Below, in pieces: positions 16,941-23,488 of a stretch of DNA of 64,000 bases (position 1 is the stretch's first letter; the number at the start of each line of letters is the position of its first letter). The DNA is taken from the NCBI RefSeq assembly GCF_014838745.1, contig NZ_JABUXR010000002.1, forward strand, positions 62,001 through 126,000, read 5' to 3'. The notes beneath the pieces were generated by a model. That model made no database searches and was not told the DNA's origin. It was given only the letters and a program-made list of their open reading frames with translations. The translations under genes and the position numbers were made by a program. This DNA is from Limosilactobacillus urinaemulieris. Lineage in GTDB: Bacteria > Bacillota > Bacilli > Lactobacillales > Lactobacillaceae.

Positions 16941-16977
16941 CAGAAAATTGAAAGAATCTTATTTATTTTTATGTACT

Positions 16978-17727
16978 TTAAAAGCTGGCAAGCGTTGACC
17001 TGTCAGCTTTTTCTATACGTTCATTTGCAATTTTGAAATACTTATCGTCTAGCTCCATACCGATAAAATTGCGCTTCAGATTAACCGCTGCTACTCCAGT
17101 TGAACCGGATCCCATTGTATTATCTAGTACGGTCATACCTTCATCAGTATACGTTTTAATTAAGTATTCAAGCAGATCTACCGGTTTCTCTGTTGGGTGG
17201 TTACTATGATAATTTCTATTGCTGAACTCAATTACATCAATTGGATAACGTTCACCGTGAGAAATGTGAGAAGGATATACGCCACTTGTTATGTGATAAT
17301 TAGTTGACGGCTTATTTTTACCCTTGTCAACGTACAATTTGAACCCCATCCGCATTTGTGGATTGTAAGTTGGTAAATGTTTGTAAAACACATACACATT
17401 TTCGTGTGCTCGTAATGGCATATGATGAGACCATAAGAAACCAACAGCCATCGTCTTCTGCCATACCCAGTCATAGCGGAACGGCATCTTTTTAGGGGCA
17501 TTCATGATTAAACTTGCACCAAATTTGCCCATGCCAAATAAAAGAACAGCACCATGATCTTTAATAATCCGCTGGTACTGTTCAAATAGTGGTTTTAAAG
17601 GAATTACTGAATCCCATTTATTAGCTGTCATTCCATAGGGCAGATCAGCCAAAACTAAATCAACTGATTTATTTTCTATTTGTTTTAGTAGTTTTAGACA
17701 ATCGCCTTTGAATAGTCTTACGCTCAC
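16978..17727 (-). CDS. DNA methyltransferase (N6-adenine/N4-cytosine type)
   Basis: About 249 residues; a GTG at 17727 with AAAGGAG 7 nt upstream is preferred. Motif IV is LVLADLPYGM near residue 30. The SAM-binding motif I lies near the C-terminus (LDNTMGSGSTGVAAVNLKRNFIGMELD), so the order is that of beta-type phage methyltransferases. No restriction partner is adjacent, which fits an orphan phage enzyme protecting its DNA from host restriction. It lies in the late direction, after the toxin-antitoxin genes. Confidence 0.88.
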   Translation of the reverse strand: MSVRLFKGDCLKLLKQIENKSVDLVLADLPYGMTANKWDSVIPLKPLFEQYQRIIKDHGAVLLFGMGKFGASLIMNAPKKMPFRYDWVWQKTMAVGFLWSHHMPLRAHENVYVFYKHLPTYNPQMRMGFKLYVDKGKNKPSTNYHITSGVYPSHISHGERYPIDVIEFSNRNYHSNHPTEKPVDLLEYLIKTYTDEGMTVLDNTMGSGSTGVAAVNLKRNFIGMELDDKYFKIANERIEKADRSTLASF

Positions 17728-17818
17728 GTTCAAGCTCCTTTCTATGCCGTTCAGTGTGGTTTAGCATGTACAGCTCTGCACCACTACTAACCGTGCCCCA
17801 TTTTTTATAATGTTTCAT
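17669..17818 (-). CDS. Small basic protein overlapping the methyltransferase start
   Basis: 49 residues from an ATG at 17818 preceded by GGGAAG. The C-terminal half is a highly charged helix (HRKELERERKTIQRRLSKTTK). The first ~57 bp of the methyltransferase frame lie inside this gene in another frame, an unusually long overlap for this phage. Either this ORF is real and the two are translationally coupled, or it is fortuitous. Confidence 0.45.
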   Translation of the reverse strand: MKHYKKWGTVSSGAELYMLNHTERHRKELERERKTIQRRLSKTTKTNRK

Positions 17819-17820
17819 TG

Positions 17821-18264
17821 CTAAACTTCCCAGAAAATCCGTTCATTCAAGATATGCTTGTAAGTTTTCATGGCACTCTTTTGCGCCTTAAGCAATTCTT
17901 GATCATCTTTATCTAAGTTATAGAAATCATCGCTTTTCATGAACTTCTTTAGCTTACTGATTTTCAATCCTAAATCATCACGTTCTTTAACTAGTTTCAA
18001 ATTATGTTCACTCATATTTTTCACTCCCAAATAAAGACGTCCTAAAAACTCCCAATCAAAGTGAGGCAAGTTGTATGGCAAATACCACTTTTGCTCCGAA
18101 ATAACGTATAGTGACTTTTTACACCATCTCCCTTGAGGATTGCTTACTGGCTTACCTTCAATATCGAAGAACTGCATACCCGGAATATCGGCACCGCTAT
18201 ATGTAAATGTGTGATATGTTTTACCATTTTCAAGTTCGACGAAAAGAATTTCGTTGCCTACCAT
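17821..18264 (-). CDS. Hypothetical phage protein
   Basis: 147 residues from an ATG at 18264 with GGAGG upstream. The N-terminal half is beta-rich (ILFVELENGKTYHTFTYSG), and the C-terminal half is a charged helical region (LVKERDDLGLKISKLKKFM ... ILNERIFW). Not recognised. It lies 2 nt before the 49-residue gene, in one transcription unit with the methyltransferase. Confidence 0.65.
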   Translation of the reverse strand: MVGNEILFVELENGKTYHTFTYSGADIPGMQFFDIEGKPVSNPQGRWCKKSLYVISEQKWYLPYNLPHFDWEFLGRLYLGVKNMSEHNLKLVKERDDLGLKISKLKKFMKSDDFYNLDKDDQELLKAQKSAMKTYKHILNERIFWEV

Positions 18265-18319
18265 ATGTATTCCTCCAAACAAAAAAGCCAGCGCTAGGCT
18301 GACTTAATAATTTACTTCA

Positions 18320-18760
18320 TTATGAACCGTGATCATATTGATCAAAAGATGCGTCAATACTCATCACATAAAAAATATTTGAATTCTTTTTACCAATAAT
18401 TCTGCCGAGATTCCCAAGTCGAAATACCCAGTAATCATCTTCACATTCTTTATAGCGATTACTAGATTTGAAATCAGAATGAATTCTTAATCTAACTTTT
18501 TCTTCAGGTATCTTTTCAAGCCCCTGTTTTTTATTAAGCCCAAGAATTCTAACAATATCTTCTTGAGAAAGCTGATATATTCTTTCTAAAAGTTTTAACC
18601 TTACCCTATTATCAATAGTATTTCCTCGACTATCAAGATTATACTTTGATTCCTTAGTCAAAAAGGAAAAATTAAAGGCAAACCTAGACGTATGATGAGG
18701 TTTAATTTTGGTTTCTTTTGGGAATGAGGGTGAATTAAAGTTATTACTTTTTATCTTCAT
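18320..18760 (-). CDS. Putative toxin partner of the Panacea-domain antitoxin
   Basis: 146 residues from an ATG at 18760 that overlaps the end of the upstream antitoxin gene by 17 bp, so the two are translationally coupled. The C-terminal third reads DDYWVFRLGNLGRIIGKKNSNIFYVMSIDASFDQYDH. This is the beta-strand pattern (W-x-F-R ... GRIIG ... F-x-V ... D ... YDH) typical of small toxins next to Panacea antitoxins and of RelE-like folds. The N-terminal part is basic and poorly structured. The target cannot be inferred from sequence. Toxin identity rests largely on context. Confidence 0.6.
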   Translation of the reverse strand: MKIKSNNFNSPSFPKETKIKPHHTSRFAFNFSFLTKESKYNLDSRGNTIDNRVRLKLLERIYQLSQEDIVRILGLNKKQGLEKIPEEKVRLRIHSDFKSSNRYKECEDDYWVFRLGNLGRIIGKKNSNIFYVMSIDASFDQYDHGS

Positions 18761-19220
18761 CAGAAACAAAGACCCCGCTATAGAAATCTTTAATTGCCTT
18801 ATCACTTATAACTTCACTTTGAGGAGTTTCTTGCCATGGCTTCTCACTATGAGTCTGCCTCATTAAATCATAAGCTGAACTATAACCATAAACATCATAG
18901 ATACTATTTAAAATACTTGAAGCCTCATAATCATTCTGAAGCTCACTATAATTATTAAGATCTCTTTCTGTTATTTCACCGACTATTCCACGATGACCTC
19001 TATATTTTTCATGAACTTCTTCAACCACAGGTCCATATCTCCACGCAACAATATCATTGTTAAACATACGATGACCCGTAATAGATAAACTCGCAGCCTG
19101 AATATAATATAGTAACTTCATAGTCTTCATTTGAGTTAATTCTTCAACATTGGGGTTCGTACGCATATCTGCATTGTTTTTTACACGTAGCCAGTTAACT
19201 ACTTTAAAAACATCGTACAT
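18744..19220 (-). CDS. Panacea-domain (DUF4065) antitoxin
   Basis: 158 residues from an ATG at 19220 with AAAGGAGGGAG upstream. The Panacea/SocA-like core is clear: NWLRVKN, MKTMKLLYYIQAASLSITGHRM then FNNDIVAWRYGPVVEEVHEKY, and a later KAIKDFYSG. Panacea is the promiscuous antitoxin domain that neutralises many unrelated toxins by direct binding. Antitoxin-first order with a short overlap to the next gene is the usual layout. In a prophage such pairs are commonly abortive-infection or superinfection-control modules. Confidence 0.8.
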   Translation of the reverse strand: MYDVFKVVNWLRVKNNADMRTNPNVEELTQMKTMKLLYYIQAASLSITGHRMFNNDIVAWRYGPVVEEVHEKYRGHRGIVGEITERDLNNYSELQNDYEASSILNSIYDVYGYSSAYDLMRQTHSEKPWQETPQSEVISDKAIKDFYSGVFVSDEDKK

Positions 19221-19374
19221 AATGCTCCCTCCTTTACCACCTACATAGTACAATATATGCTATTACGATTGGAATACTTTTGCCTGAATCTTAATAATTT
19301 GTTCCCATCAATACTGATATTTTGGTTGTATCATGTGATAAATATGTTTAATTATTTTATGTAATTTCATTAAT

Positions 19375-19398
19375 AAAAAGCCCAGTCGTTTGACTAGG
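19375..19398 (-). terminator. Intrinsic terminator of the large RNA
   Basis: Stem of 7 bp (19392-19398 with 19381-19387, one G-U) with a GTTT/AAAC loop, followed on the minus strand by CTTTTTATT. It marks the 3' end of the non-coding region before the toxin-antitoxin genes. Confidence 0.85.
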
Positions 19399-19572
19399 CG
19401 TGGGTGATGTATATGTGTGCCCGGCTTTCCACACCGGACACGCTCCAGCAAACGTGTTGCATTCACACCAATATATAGAATCTAAATATATTTTGTGGTG
19501 CTTGCTGAAGCTCGTAAGCAATCGAGTTGACGTGTCTAAAAAAATAGTAGTTATTCTTAATGATTGCTTACT

Positions 19573-19667
19573 ATGCTAAGAGCCGGAATCGAACCGAACT
19601 TCATGCGCAGGCTTCCGTTGAATCGCATAAAATTTCCACCTGTGCTCTCACCAGAGAACGTTAGCAC
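19573..19667 (-). other. tRNA-like element inside the large RNA
   Basis: The ends GTGCTAA (19667-19661) and TTAGCAT (19579-19573) pair as a 7 bp acceptor-like stem. Near the 3' side lies GGTTCGATTCC, the classic T-arm sequence. The T-stem has only about four good pairs, no regular D-arm or 7-nt anticodon loop could be drawn, and no CCA is encoded. It is therefore a tRNA mimic or remnant rather than a functional tRNA gene, though a tRNA embedded in the ornate RNA remains possible. Confidence 0.45.
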
Positions 19668-20254
19668 GAAGCACTGTTAAACATTAAAAAGGAGGCTTAA
19701 CATCTCCTTTAATTGATTGTGCTTCATGGAAGGCATAAGACAATATATATTGCCTTCCAAAGTGAACACCGGGAACTGCCCCCGCAAGCGTTGTCGTTTG
19801 GTGTCTGTCTTCACGTATCCACATAATCAGAACTAATTAACTCCCGCACCCGGTCGTAGTTTTCCGCCTACTCCTGTAACGGACGTTAGTGTTCTGAATA
19901 ATTGTAATCTTATAGCCGTTGAGTAAGATTACAGCACTCTTCTGCTGATAACAGCACGGCTACCGTGAGACTAGCAGAGCCGGTATACATAAAACAAAGG
20001 AAGTGTTTCTTTACATCATCAAAATGCGTATGGCATTAGTACATGCTAGTCTCAACGTGGATTATGGAGCTTGCATCCATCTCCGGCTTGGTTACCGTTC
20101 CACACACTTAACAGAGAGAATCCTGAGTTGCTGGTAGTAACTCGTCTACTCCTCTGCCAGAGTCAATAAAGTCGTATTATTAAGCAGTTTAAGGACGTGC
20201 TCGGGTCACAGGTATTTGGTATTTGTAAGTTCAATTAATTTTTTGAACAATACC

Positions 20255-20260
20255 ATAATA
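20255..20260 (-). promoter_or_regulatory. Putative activator-dependent late promoter (-10)
   Basis: TATTAT on the minus strand at 20260-20255, with no good -35. The five CCGG boxes end about 20 bp upstream, covering roughly -33 to -78 relative to a start near 20248. This matches a promoter that needs an activator bound to tandem sites, as described for the Alt-controlled late promoter of lactococcal phage TP901-1. Confidence 0.5.
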
Positions 20261-20280
20261 CGGCTGTTTTTAAGGTAAAA

Positions 20281-20326
20281 CCGGTCAAATACCGGCAGAT
20301 CCCGGACAAAAACCGGCAAAAACCGG
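20281..20326. promoter_or_regulatory. Five helically phased CCGG boxes, candidate late-activator operator
   Basis: CCGG occurs at 20281, 20292, 20302, 20313 and 20323, i.e. steps of 11, 10, 11 and 10 bp (mean 10.5, one B-DNA turn), separated by A-rich spacers. The array starts right after the stop codon of the ArpU-type activator gene and precedes the -10 element. All boxes would face one side of the helix, as expected for cooperative binding of several activator subunits. Confidence 0.6.
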
Positions 20327-20332
20327 ACATCT

Positions 20333-20779
20333 TCATTTGAAGATACGAACTGAGTCGTCAGGGCACATCAACGCACCTTCCCATAACGCTTGGTCTTGCA
20401 GTCTTCTGTACTGCCTATCGTCCATATAGGTGTTATATTGTTCGTTAATGTAATTCATCGTTCTAATTGCTGACCAGTTCTTGATGAAGCGATGAAGCAG
20501 AATATCACCTAAGATTTCCTCTTCCTCACCAACGCTCATTAGTACCTCGCAGCATTTAATTCTGGTCTTGTACTGATAAACGGCTTCAGCGTGATTAACG
20601 AACTTTTGGTCCGGGTCATGTGGTGTCCCATCATTCGGCTGTCCGTCCATACTAGGCGACTGCAAACCCGGGAACCGTTGCATTGCCTTAAGCTTGTACT
20701 TTTTCCATTCTCTTAGATACTCCTTGAACGCTTCCTTAGTGGCTTCTTTATCCAAATTACCAAATACGCTGTCAACCAC
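20333..20779 (-). CDS. ArpU/RinA-type late transcription activator
   Basis: 148 residues; GTG start at 20779 preceded by GAGGGGTG. It has the family layout: helical N-terminus (EAFKEYLREWKKYKLKAM), the LQSPSMDGQP loop, a mid-protein helix with ILLHRFIKNWSAIRTMNYI, and a C-terminal helix-turn-helix-like part YMDDRQYRRLQDQALWEGA. ArpU-like proteins switch on packaging, morphogenesis and lysis genes. Position at the end of the early operon and upstream of the late genes agrees, and its probable operator lies immediately downstream. Confidence 0.78.
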   Translation of the reverse strand: MVDSVFGNLDKEATKEAFKEYLREWKKYKLKAMQRFPGLQSPSMDGQPNDGTPHDPDQKFVNHAEAVYQYKTRIKCCEVLMSVGEEEEILGDILLHRFIKNWSAIRTMNYINEQYNTYMDDRQYRRLQDQALWEGALMCPDDSVRIFK

Positions 20780-20961
20780 GCTCTACACCCCTCGCACCTT
20801 GTGATATAATTAGTTTGCTTTATTTTTATACCAAACCGGGCGTTCCTATTCGGGGCGTCTTTTTGTTTGCTTTCTTTTTCCTGCCTCTTTAATTTATGCT
20901 CTATCCGTTTCTTGTGTTTCCGACGTAGGCTCGATTTTTGCTTCTTTTTCTTTGATTTCAT
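20713..20961 (-). CDS. Small lysine-rich protein (tentative)
   Basis: An ATG at 20961 has an excellent AGGAGG 7 nt upstream. The frame gives 82 residues, the first 33 extremely basic (MKSKKKKQKSSLRRKHKKR). The last third overlaps the ArpU gene by 67 bp in another frame and is unlikely to be conserved, so the natural protein may be shorter or the gene may be damaged. A nucleic-acid-binding role is only suggested by charge. Confidence 0.4.
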   Translation of the reverse strand: MKSKKKKQKSSLRRKHKKRIEHKLKRQEKESKQKDAPNRNARFGIKIKQTNYITRCEGCRAWLTAYLVIWIKKPLRKRSRSI

Positions 20962-20971
20962 GCTTTTCCTC

Positions 20972-21482
20972 CTAAAATCCAATTAAATCATGCACATCAT
21001 AATCGATGTTCTTGTATACGTTGTAATAGTCGTAGTAAGGCTCTCCATTCTTTCTTCGTCGAACATTACCGTGAATATCGTGCCGAGCATGAGCCTCTTG
21101 AATCCTCGGATTAGTAAACCCAAATAATTTCATCTTGAAATCATGCTGACGAGGAACAACTACTTCAACTGGCAATCCAGTTCTTAGTGAAAATAACTTA
21201 AAACGTAGCTTAGCGCTCATATCAACTGCTCGTTGATTAATTCCTGTCTTCACATCGTAAACGTGCTCAATGGCTCCGTCGTGGGAATATACAACAAAAT
21301 CCGGTGTATATGTATTACCCCGTTGGTTATACCCACCAAGCGGAAATTTATCAATTATCTTGTAGCTTGGATGAACCTTGAATTCCTTTCCACTGTTCTC
21401 GATGAACTGAATGAAGATCACGTTCCTTAATCGAATCGAAGTCCCAATCCTTGTAATGAACTTTCTTCCCAAAATGATTCAC
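20972..21482 (-). pseudogene. DUF1064-type nuclease-like protein, frameshifted near its start
   Basis: The natural start is a GTG at 21482, which overlaps the TAG of the upstream gene and follows AGGAGA. It reads VNHFGKKVHYKDWDFDSIKERD, then a one-base insertion around 21416 shifts the frame. In the next frame the protein continues FIQFIENSGKEFKVHPSY and contains TYTPDFVVY...VYDVKTG, the PD-(D/E)xK-like core of DUF1064, ending at 20972. The open frame starting at 21472 lacks the true N-terminus. Such proteins occur in recombination/replication modules. A sequencing indel would equally explain the break. Confidence 0.75.
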
Positions 21483-21723
21483 TAGTCATCTTCTCCTAGT
21501 AGCTCTGTCTGACCATCTGCTTCACGGTTATCTTTAACCAACTCGGTCTGATTAGATTCAATGGTTACTTTTACCCCCCATTGGCGTCCATGATTTCACC
21601 AAGTAAGTTCATATCGACATCTTTACCCTTGGCACTAAGCTGGATAACCGTATCACCGGCTGTCCGCTTAGCGTTTTTCAAATCTGCCTTAAAGTTAATT
21701 GCTTTATAATCTACACTCATCAT
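21482..21723 (-). pseudogene. Small early phage protein broken at a G6 run
   Basis: Starts at an ATG at 21723 after AAGGAGAA and reads SVDYKAINFKADLKNAKRTAG ... LLGEIMDANGG then stops at 21571. The stop directly follows a run of six G (21574-21579). With seven G the frame would go on as VKVTIESNQTELVKDNREAD to a TAG at 21482 that overlaps the next gene's GTG. The conserved end overlap argues that the longer protein is the ancestral one. Slippage, decay or sequencing error could explain the change. Function unknown. Confidence 0.65.
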
Positions 21724-21845
21724 TTATCTTCTCCTTTAATCCTTTCCTGCGTATCGTCAGCTTTAATTGTGGTTACTACTCCCAGTATGAAGCCGACTGC
21801 TCCAGCCCCTATTGCCGTGATTGCTAGTAAGTCATATATGCTCAT
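21720..21845 (-). CDS. Small single-span membrane protein
   Basis: 41 residues from an ATG at 21845; a hydrophobic helix (LLAITAIGAGAVGFILGVV) followed by a charged tail. It overlaps both neighbours by a few bases (stop ATGA-type overlap with the next start), as is normal in this operon. No homology recognised. Confidence 0.6.
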   Translation of the reverse strand: MSIYDLLAITAIGAGAVGFILGVVTTIKADDTQERIKGEDK

Positions 21846-22075
21846 TAGTTATCCTCCTCGTTCAGTGGTCTCCTACACATCGGACAAGCAATTGCTGGCT
21901 CTTCAGATTCTATTTCGTTCTCATAAGTTCTCTCATATAGATACCATTCGCCAAGCTCATAAACGAGTTTCACTTCCGTTCTGAAACCGTCATCAATAAT
22001 TGCTTTGCTGGCAAAACCCGCTCCATCGTGAAAGTGACAGTACGGACAATTCTTCTGCTTTTCAGTTAGTTTCAT
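21845..22075 (-). CDS. Small zinc-ribbon-like protein
   Basis: 76 residues from an ATG at 22075 with GGAGGACG upstream. Two CxxC knuckles, CPYCH near the N-terminus and CPMCRR near the C-terminus, flank an acidic beta-rich middle, suggesting one zinc site. Such proteins are frequent in early phage operons with unknown role. Packed end to end with its neighbours. Confidence 0.7.
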   Translation of the reverse strand: MKLTEKQKNCPYCHFHDGAGFASKAIIDDGFRTEVKLVYELGEWYLYERTYENEIESEEPAIACPMCRRPLNEEDN

Positions 22076-22251
22076 TAGTCGTCCTCCACACAAACAACGC
22101 AATCATAATTGAGTAATATTTTCTTGCCGGGCGCTTCTATGCTCACAAATTTTGGTCTTAGAACCCAATTAGTTTTAAAAACTTCCATAACTTCATCAAA
22201 GTCGGCAGTAATCGTAATTGTTTGCCCATCCGTCAAGTGAATCTTAGTCAT
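22075..22251 (-). CDS. Hypothetical small protein
   Basis: 58 residues from an ATG at 22251. Beta-rich (KIHLTDGQTITITADFDEVMEVF) with a CVVC pair near its end. Resembles small phage proteins that lie beside zinc-ribbon genes. No function assigned. Stop overlaps the start of the following gene. Confidence 0.6.
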   Translation of the reverse strand: MTKIHLTDGQTITITADFDEVMEVFKTNWVLRPKFVSIEAPGKKILLNYDCVVCVEDD

Positions 22252-22253
22252 TG

Positions 22254-22718
22254 TTATTCCTCCACCGGTTCTTTCATGGCATCAATTGCTGGTGCTAATC
22301 GTGGGTTTTCTTTCTTCAATTTTTCTAATTCACGTTGTGAGTATTGATTAGCATAGTGTATATCGCTACAAGCCCACTCACCATCAATGTAGTTCAAACA
22401 ATTAATAGCTCCATTGAGATCCTTGAACCACCGCAGACGATACCTCTTTTCCAGGGAGCGCTCTCTAACTGGTGTATCAATCAGCCGCTGAACAACCTCC
22501 ATAGTACGAGCTAAATCTTGAGGAATTACATCATCAAGATTGTCAGGATCAAATTCAATGGTATCCCATACCCTCGCATCAACAGGCACGTTCAAAAAAT
22601 AATCCATAGCGTATGAGTGTTTTCCAGGACCATAAAATGCTATTTCTGATCCGCTGTGTTTTGCACTTACTGTCGTTGTTGTTTTATTGATACACTTAAT
22701 CAATTCATCAATTTTCAT
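22254..22718 (-). CDS. Hypothetical early phage protein
   Basis: 154 residues, start at the ATG at 22718 following GGGAAGG. Acidic, with DDVIPQDLARTMEVVQRLID then RYRLRWFKDLNGAINCLNY in the middle and a polar tail. The RYRLRWFKD block recurs in hypothetical proteins of lactobacillus phages, but I know no function. Confidence 0.65.
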   Translation of the reverse strand: MKIDELIKCINKTTTTVSAKHSGSEIAFYGPGKHSYAMDYFLNVPVDARVWDTIEFDPDNLDDVIPQDLARTMEVVQRLIDTPVRERSLEKRYRLRWFKDLNGAINCLNYIDGEWACSDIHYANQYSQRELEKLKKENPRLAPAIDAMKEPVEE

Positions 22719-22720
22719 TC

Positions 22721-22870
22721 CTACCATCCTTCCCGCATGCGCCCTGCAATGAACGCTAAGATAATCACTAGCACCACTGGTAGCAGTACCCAGCCACCGG
22801 CAAACTTCATCGTCACTACTGCAATCAGCGCAATCGCAAACCACAGCACCGCATACAACACACTATCCAT
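22721..22870 (-). CDS. Small two-helix membrane protein
   Basis: 49 residues from an ATG at 22870 preceded by AGGGAGAG. Two hydrophobic helices (VLYAVLWFAIALIAVV and WVLLPVVLVIILAFIAG) with a short basic end RMREGW. Could act at the membrane during early infection; not otherwise recognised. Base composition is unusually G/C-rich for this operon. Confidence 0.55.
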   Translation of the reverse strand: MDSVLYAVLWFAIALIAVVTMKFAGGWVLLPVVLVIILAFIAGRMREGW

Positions 22871-22896
22871 TACTTTTACTCTCCCTAACATCGATG

Positions 22897-23007
22897 TTAC
22901 AAAGTATTAATAATACGTTTGATTCTATTTACTAGAGTTAGATTTTCAGCTGCTTGTTCTTCAAGTTGCTGTGCAATCTTCTCTAGCTCTTTTTTGTTCA
23001 AATCCAT
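22897..23007 (-). CDS. Very small helical protein
   Basis: 36 residues from an ATG at 23007 that overlaps the previous gene's stop (TAATG). A single charged amphipathic helix, LNKKELEKIAQQLEEQAAEN, and a basic end. Plausible by coupling, but short. Confidence 0.45.
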   Translation of the reverse strand: MDLNKKELEKIAQQLEEQAAENLTLVNRIKRIINTL

Positions 23008-23177
23008 TAATCCAACTCACTCGCTTTCACTTCGTAAATATCCGGAAATATCTGGTCCACCTCTGCTACCTGTGCGGTCTGTTTTAAGGCATTAATGCTG
23101 ATGACCTCGCACAGCTTGCCTTTATAATGCACGTAACCTTTACCACGTTTCAGGGCTTTCAGCCGTTCAAATTTCAT
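23007..23177 (-). CDS. Hypothetical small basic protein
   Basis: 56 residues from an ATG at 23177 with GGAG 8 nt upstream, inside the end of the preceding gene. Reads MKFERLKALKRGKGYVHYKG then a beta-rich part. SH3-like small barrel is possible. Not recognised. Confidence 0.6.
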   Translation of the reverse strand: MKFERLKALKRGKGYVHYKGKLCEVISINALKQTAQVAEVDQIFPDIYEVKASELD

Positions 23178-23478
23178 ACGCATTTCTCCTTGCCATCTTG
23201 GCGCACTCATGCTTAATTCTGATTGCTTCATCGAGTTTCTTTTGTCCGACCGGCTCGCTTAATAGCCACTCAAATTTTTCTCGATCAAATGGCACCTGGT
23301 AGTCCTCGCTTCGATCATCAAGACAGCCAAGATAATACACAGCCACTCGCAAGTTGGATTTAACTAGTCCAATAGCCTTCAGATAGCTAATACCATCAGA
23401 TTTTGTATAACAATCCTTTTTCAGGACTTGCAGTCGTTTAATTGTGGAAGTCCATTTATTTTTTACTGCTGTTGCCAT
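23167..23478 (-). CDS. Hypothetical early phage protein
   Basis: 103 residues, basic at the N-terminus (NKWTSTIKRLQVLKKDCYTK), then mixed, ending in a helix with IRIKHECAKMARRNA. Found next to the replication initiator; similar small proteins occupy this place in related phages. Role unknown. Confidence 0.65.
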   Translation of the reverse strand: MATAVKNKWTSTIKRLQVLKKDCYTKSDGISYLKAIGLVKSNLRVAVYYLGCLDDRSEDYQVPFDREKFEWLLSEPVGQKKLDEAIRIKHECAKMARRNAYEI

Positions 23479-23488
23479 TTATCACACC

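Larger units (their letters stand above)
19372..20248 (-). ncRNA. Large ornate structured RNA, GOLLD/ROOL-like candidate
   Basis: About 870 bp with no credible ORF, bounded by a putative late promoter (20255-20260) and an intrinsic terminator (19375-19398). It is packed with paired elements: 19967-19976 with 20044-20053 (10 bp), 19903-19912 with 19924-19933 (10 bp), 19828-19833 with 19891-19896, and 19762-19770 with 19800-19814. Further pairs are 19728-19735 with 19751-19758, 19668-19674 with 19719-19725, 19688-19694 with 19704-19710, and 19514-19523 with 19562-19571 (10 bp). A tRNA-like element lies within. Known large ornate RNAs GOLLD and ROOL occur in Lactobacillales prophages, are expressed late and associate with tRNAs. 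Assignment to either is inference from size, place and structure. Confidence 0.65.

Noticed and set aside
16978-17733. Restriction-modification system
   Set aside because: Only a methyltransferase is present; no endonuclease gene with matching context is next to it.
19573-19667. A functional tRNA gene
   Set aside because: The T-arm sequence is present, but no standard D-arm or anticodon loop can be formed and the T-stem is defective; kept as tRNA-like only.
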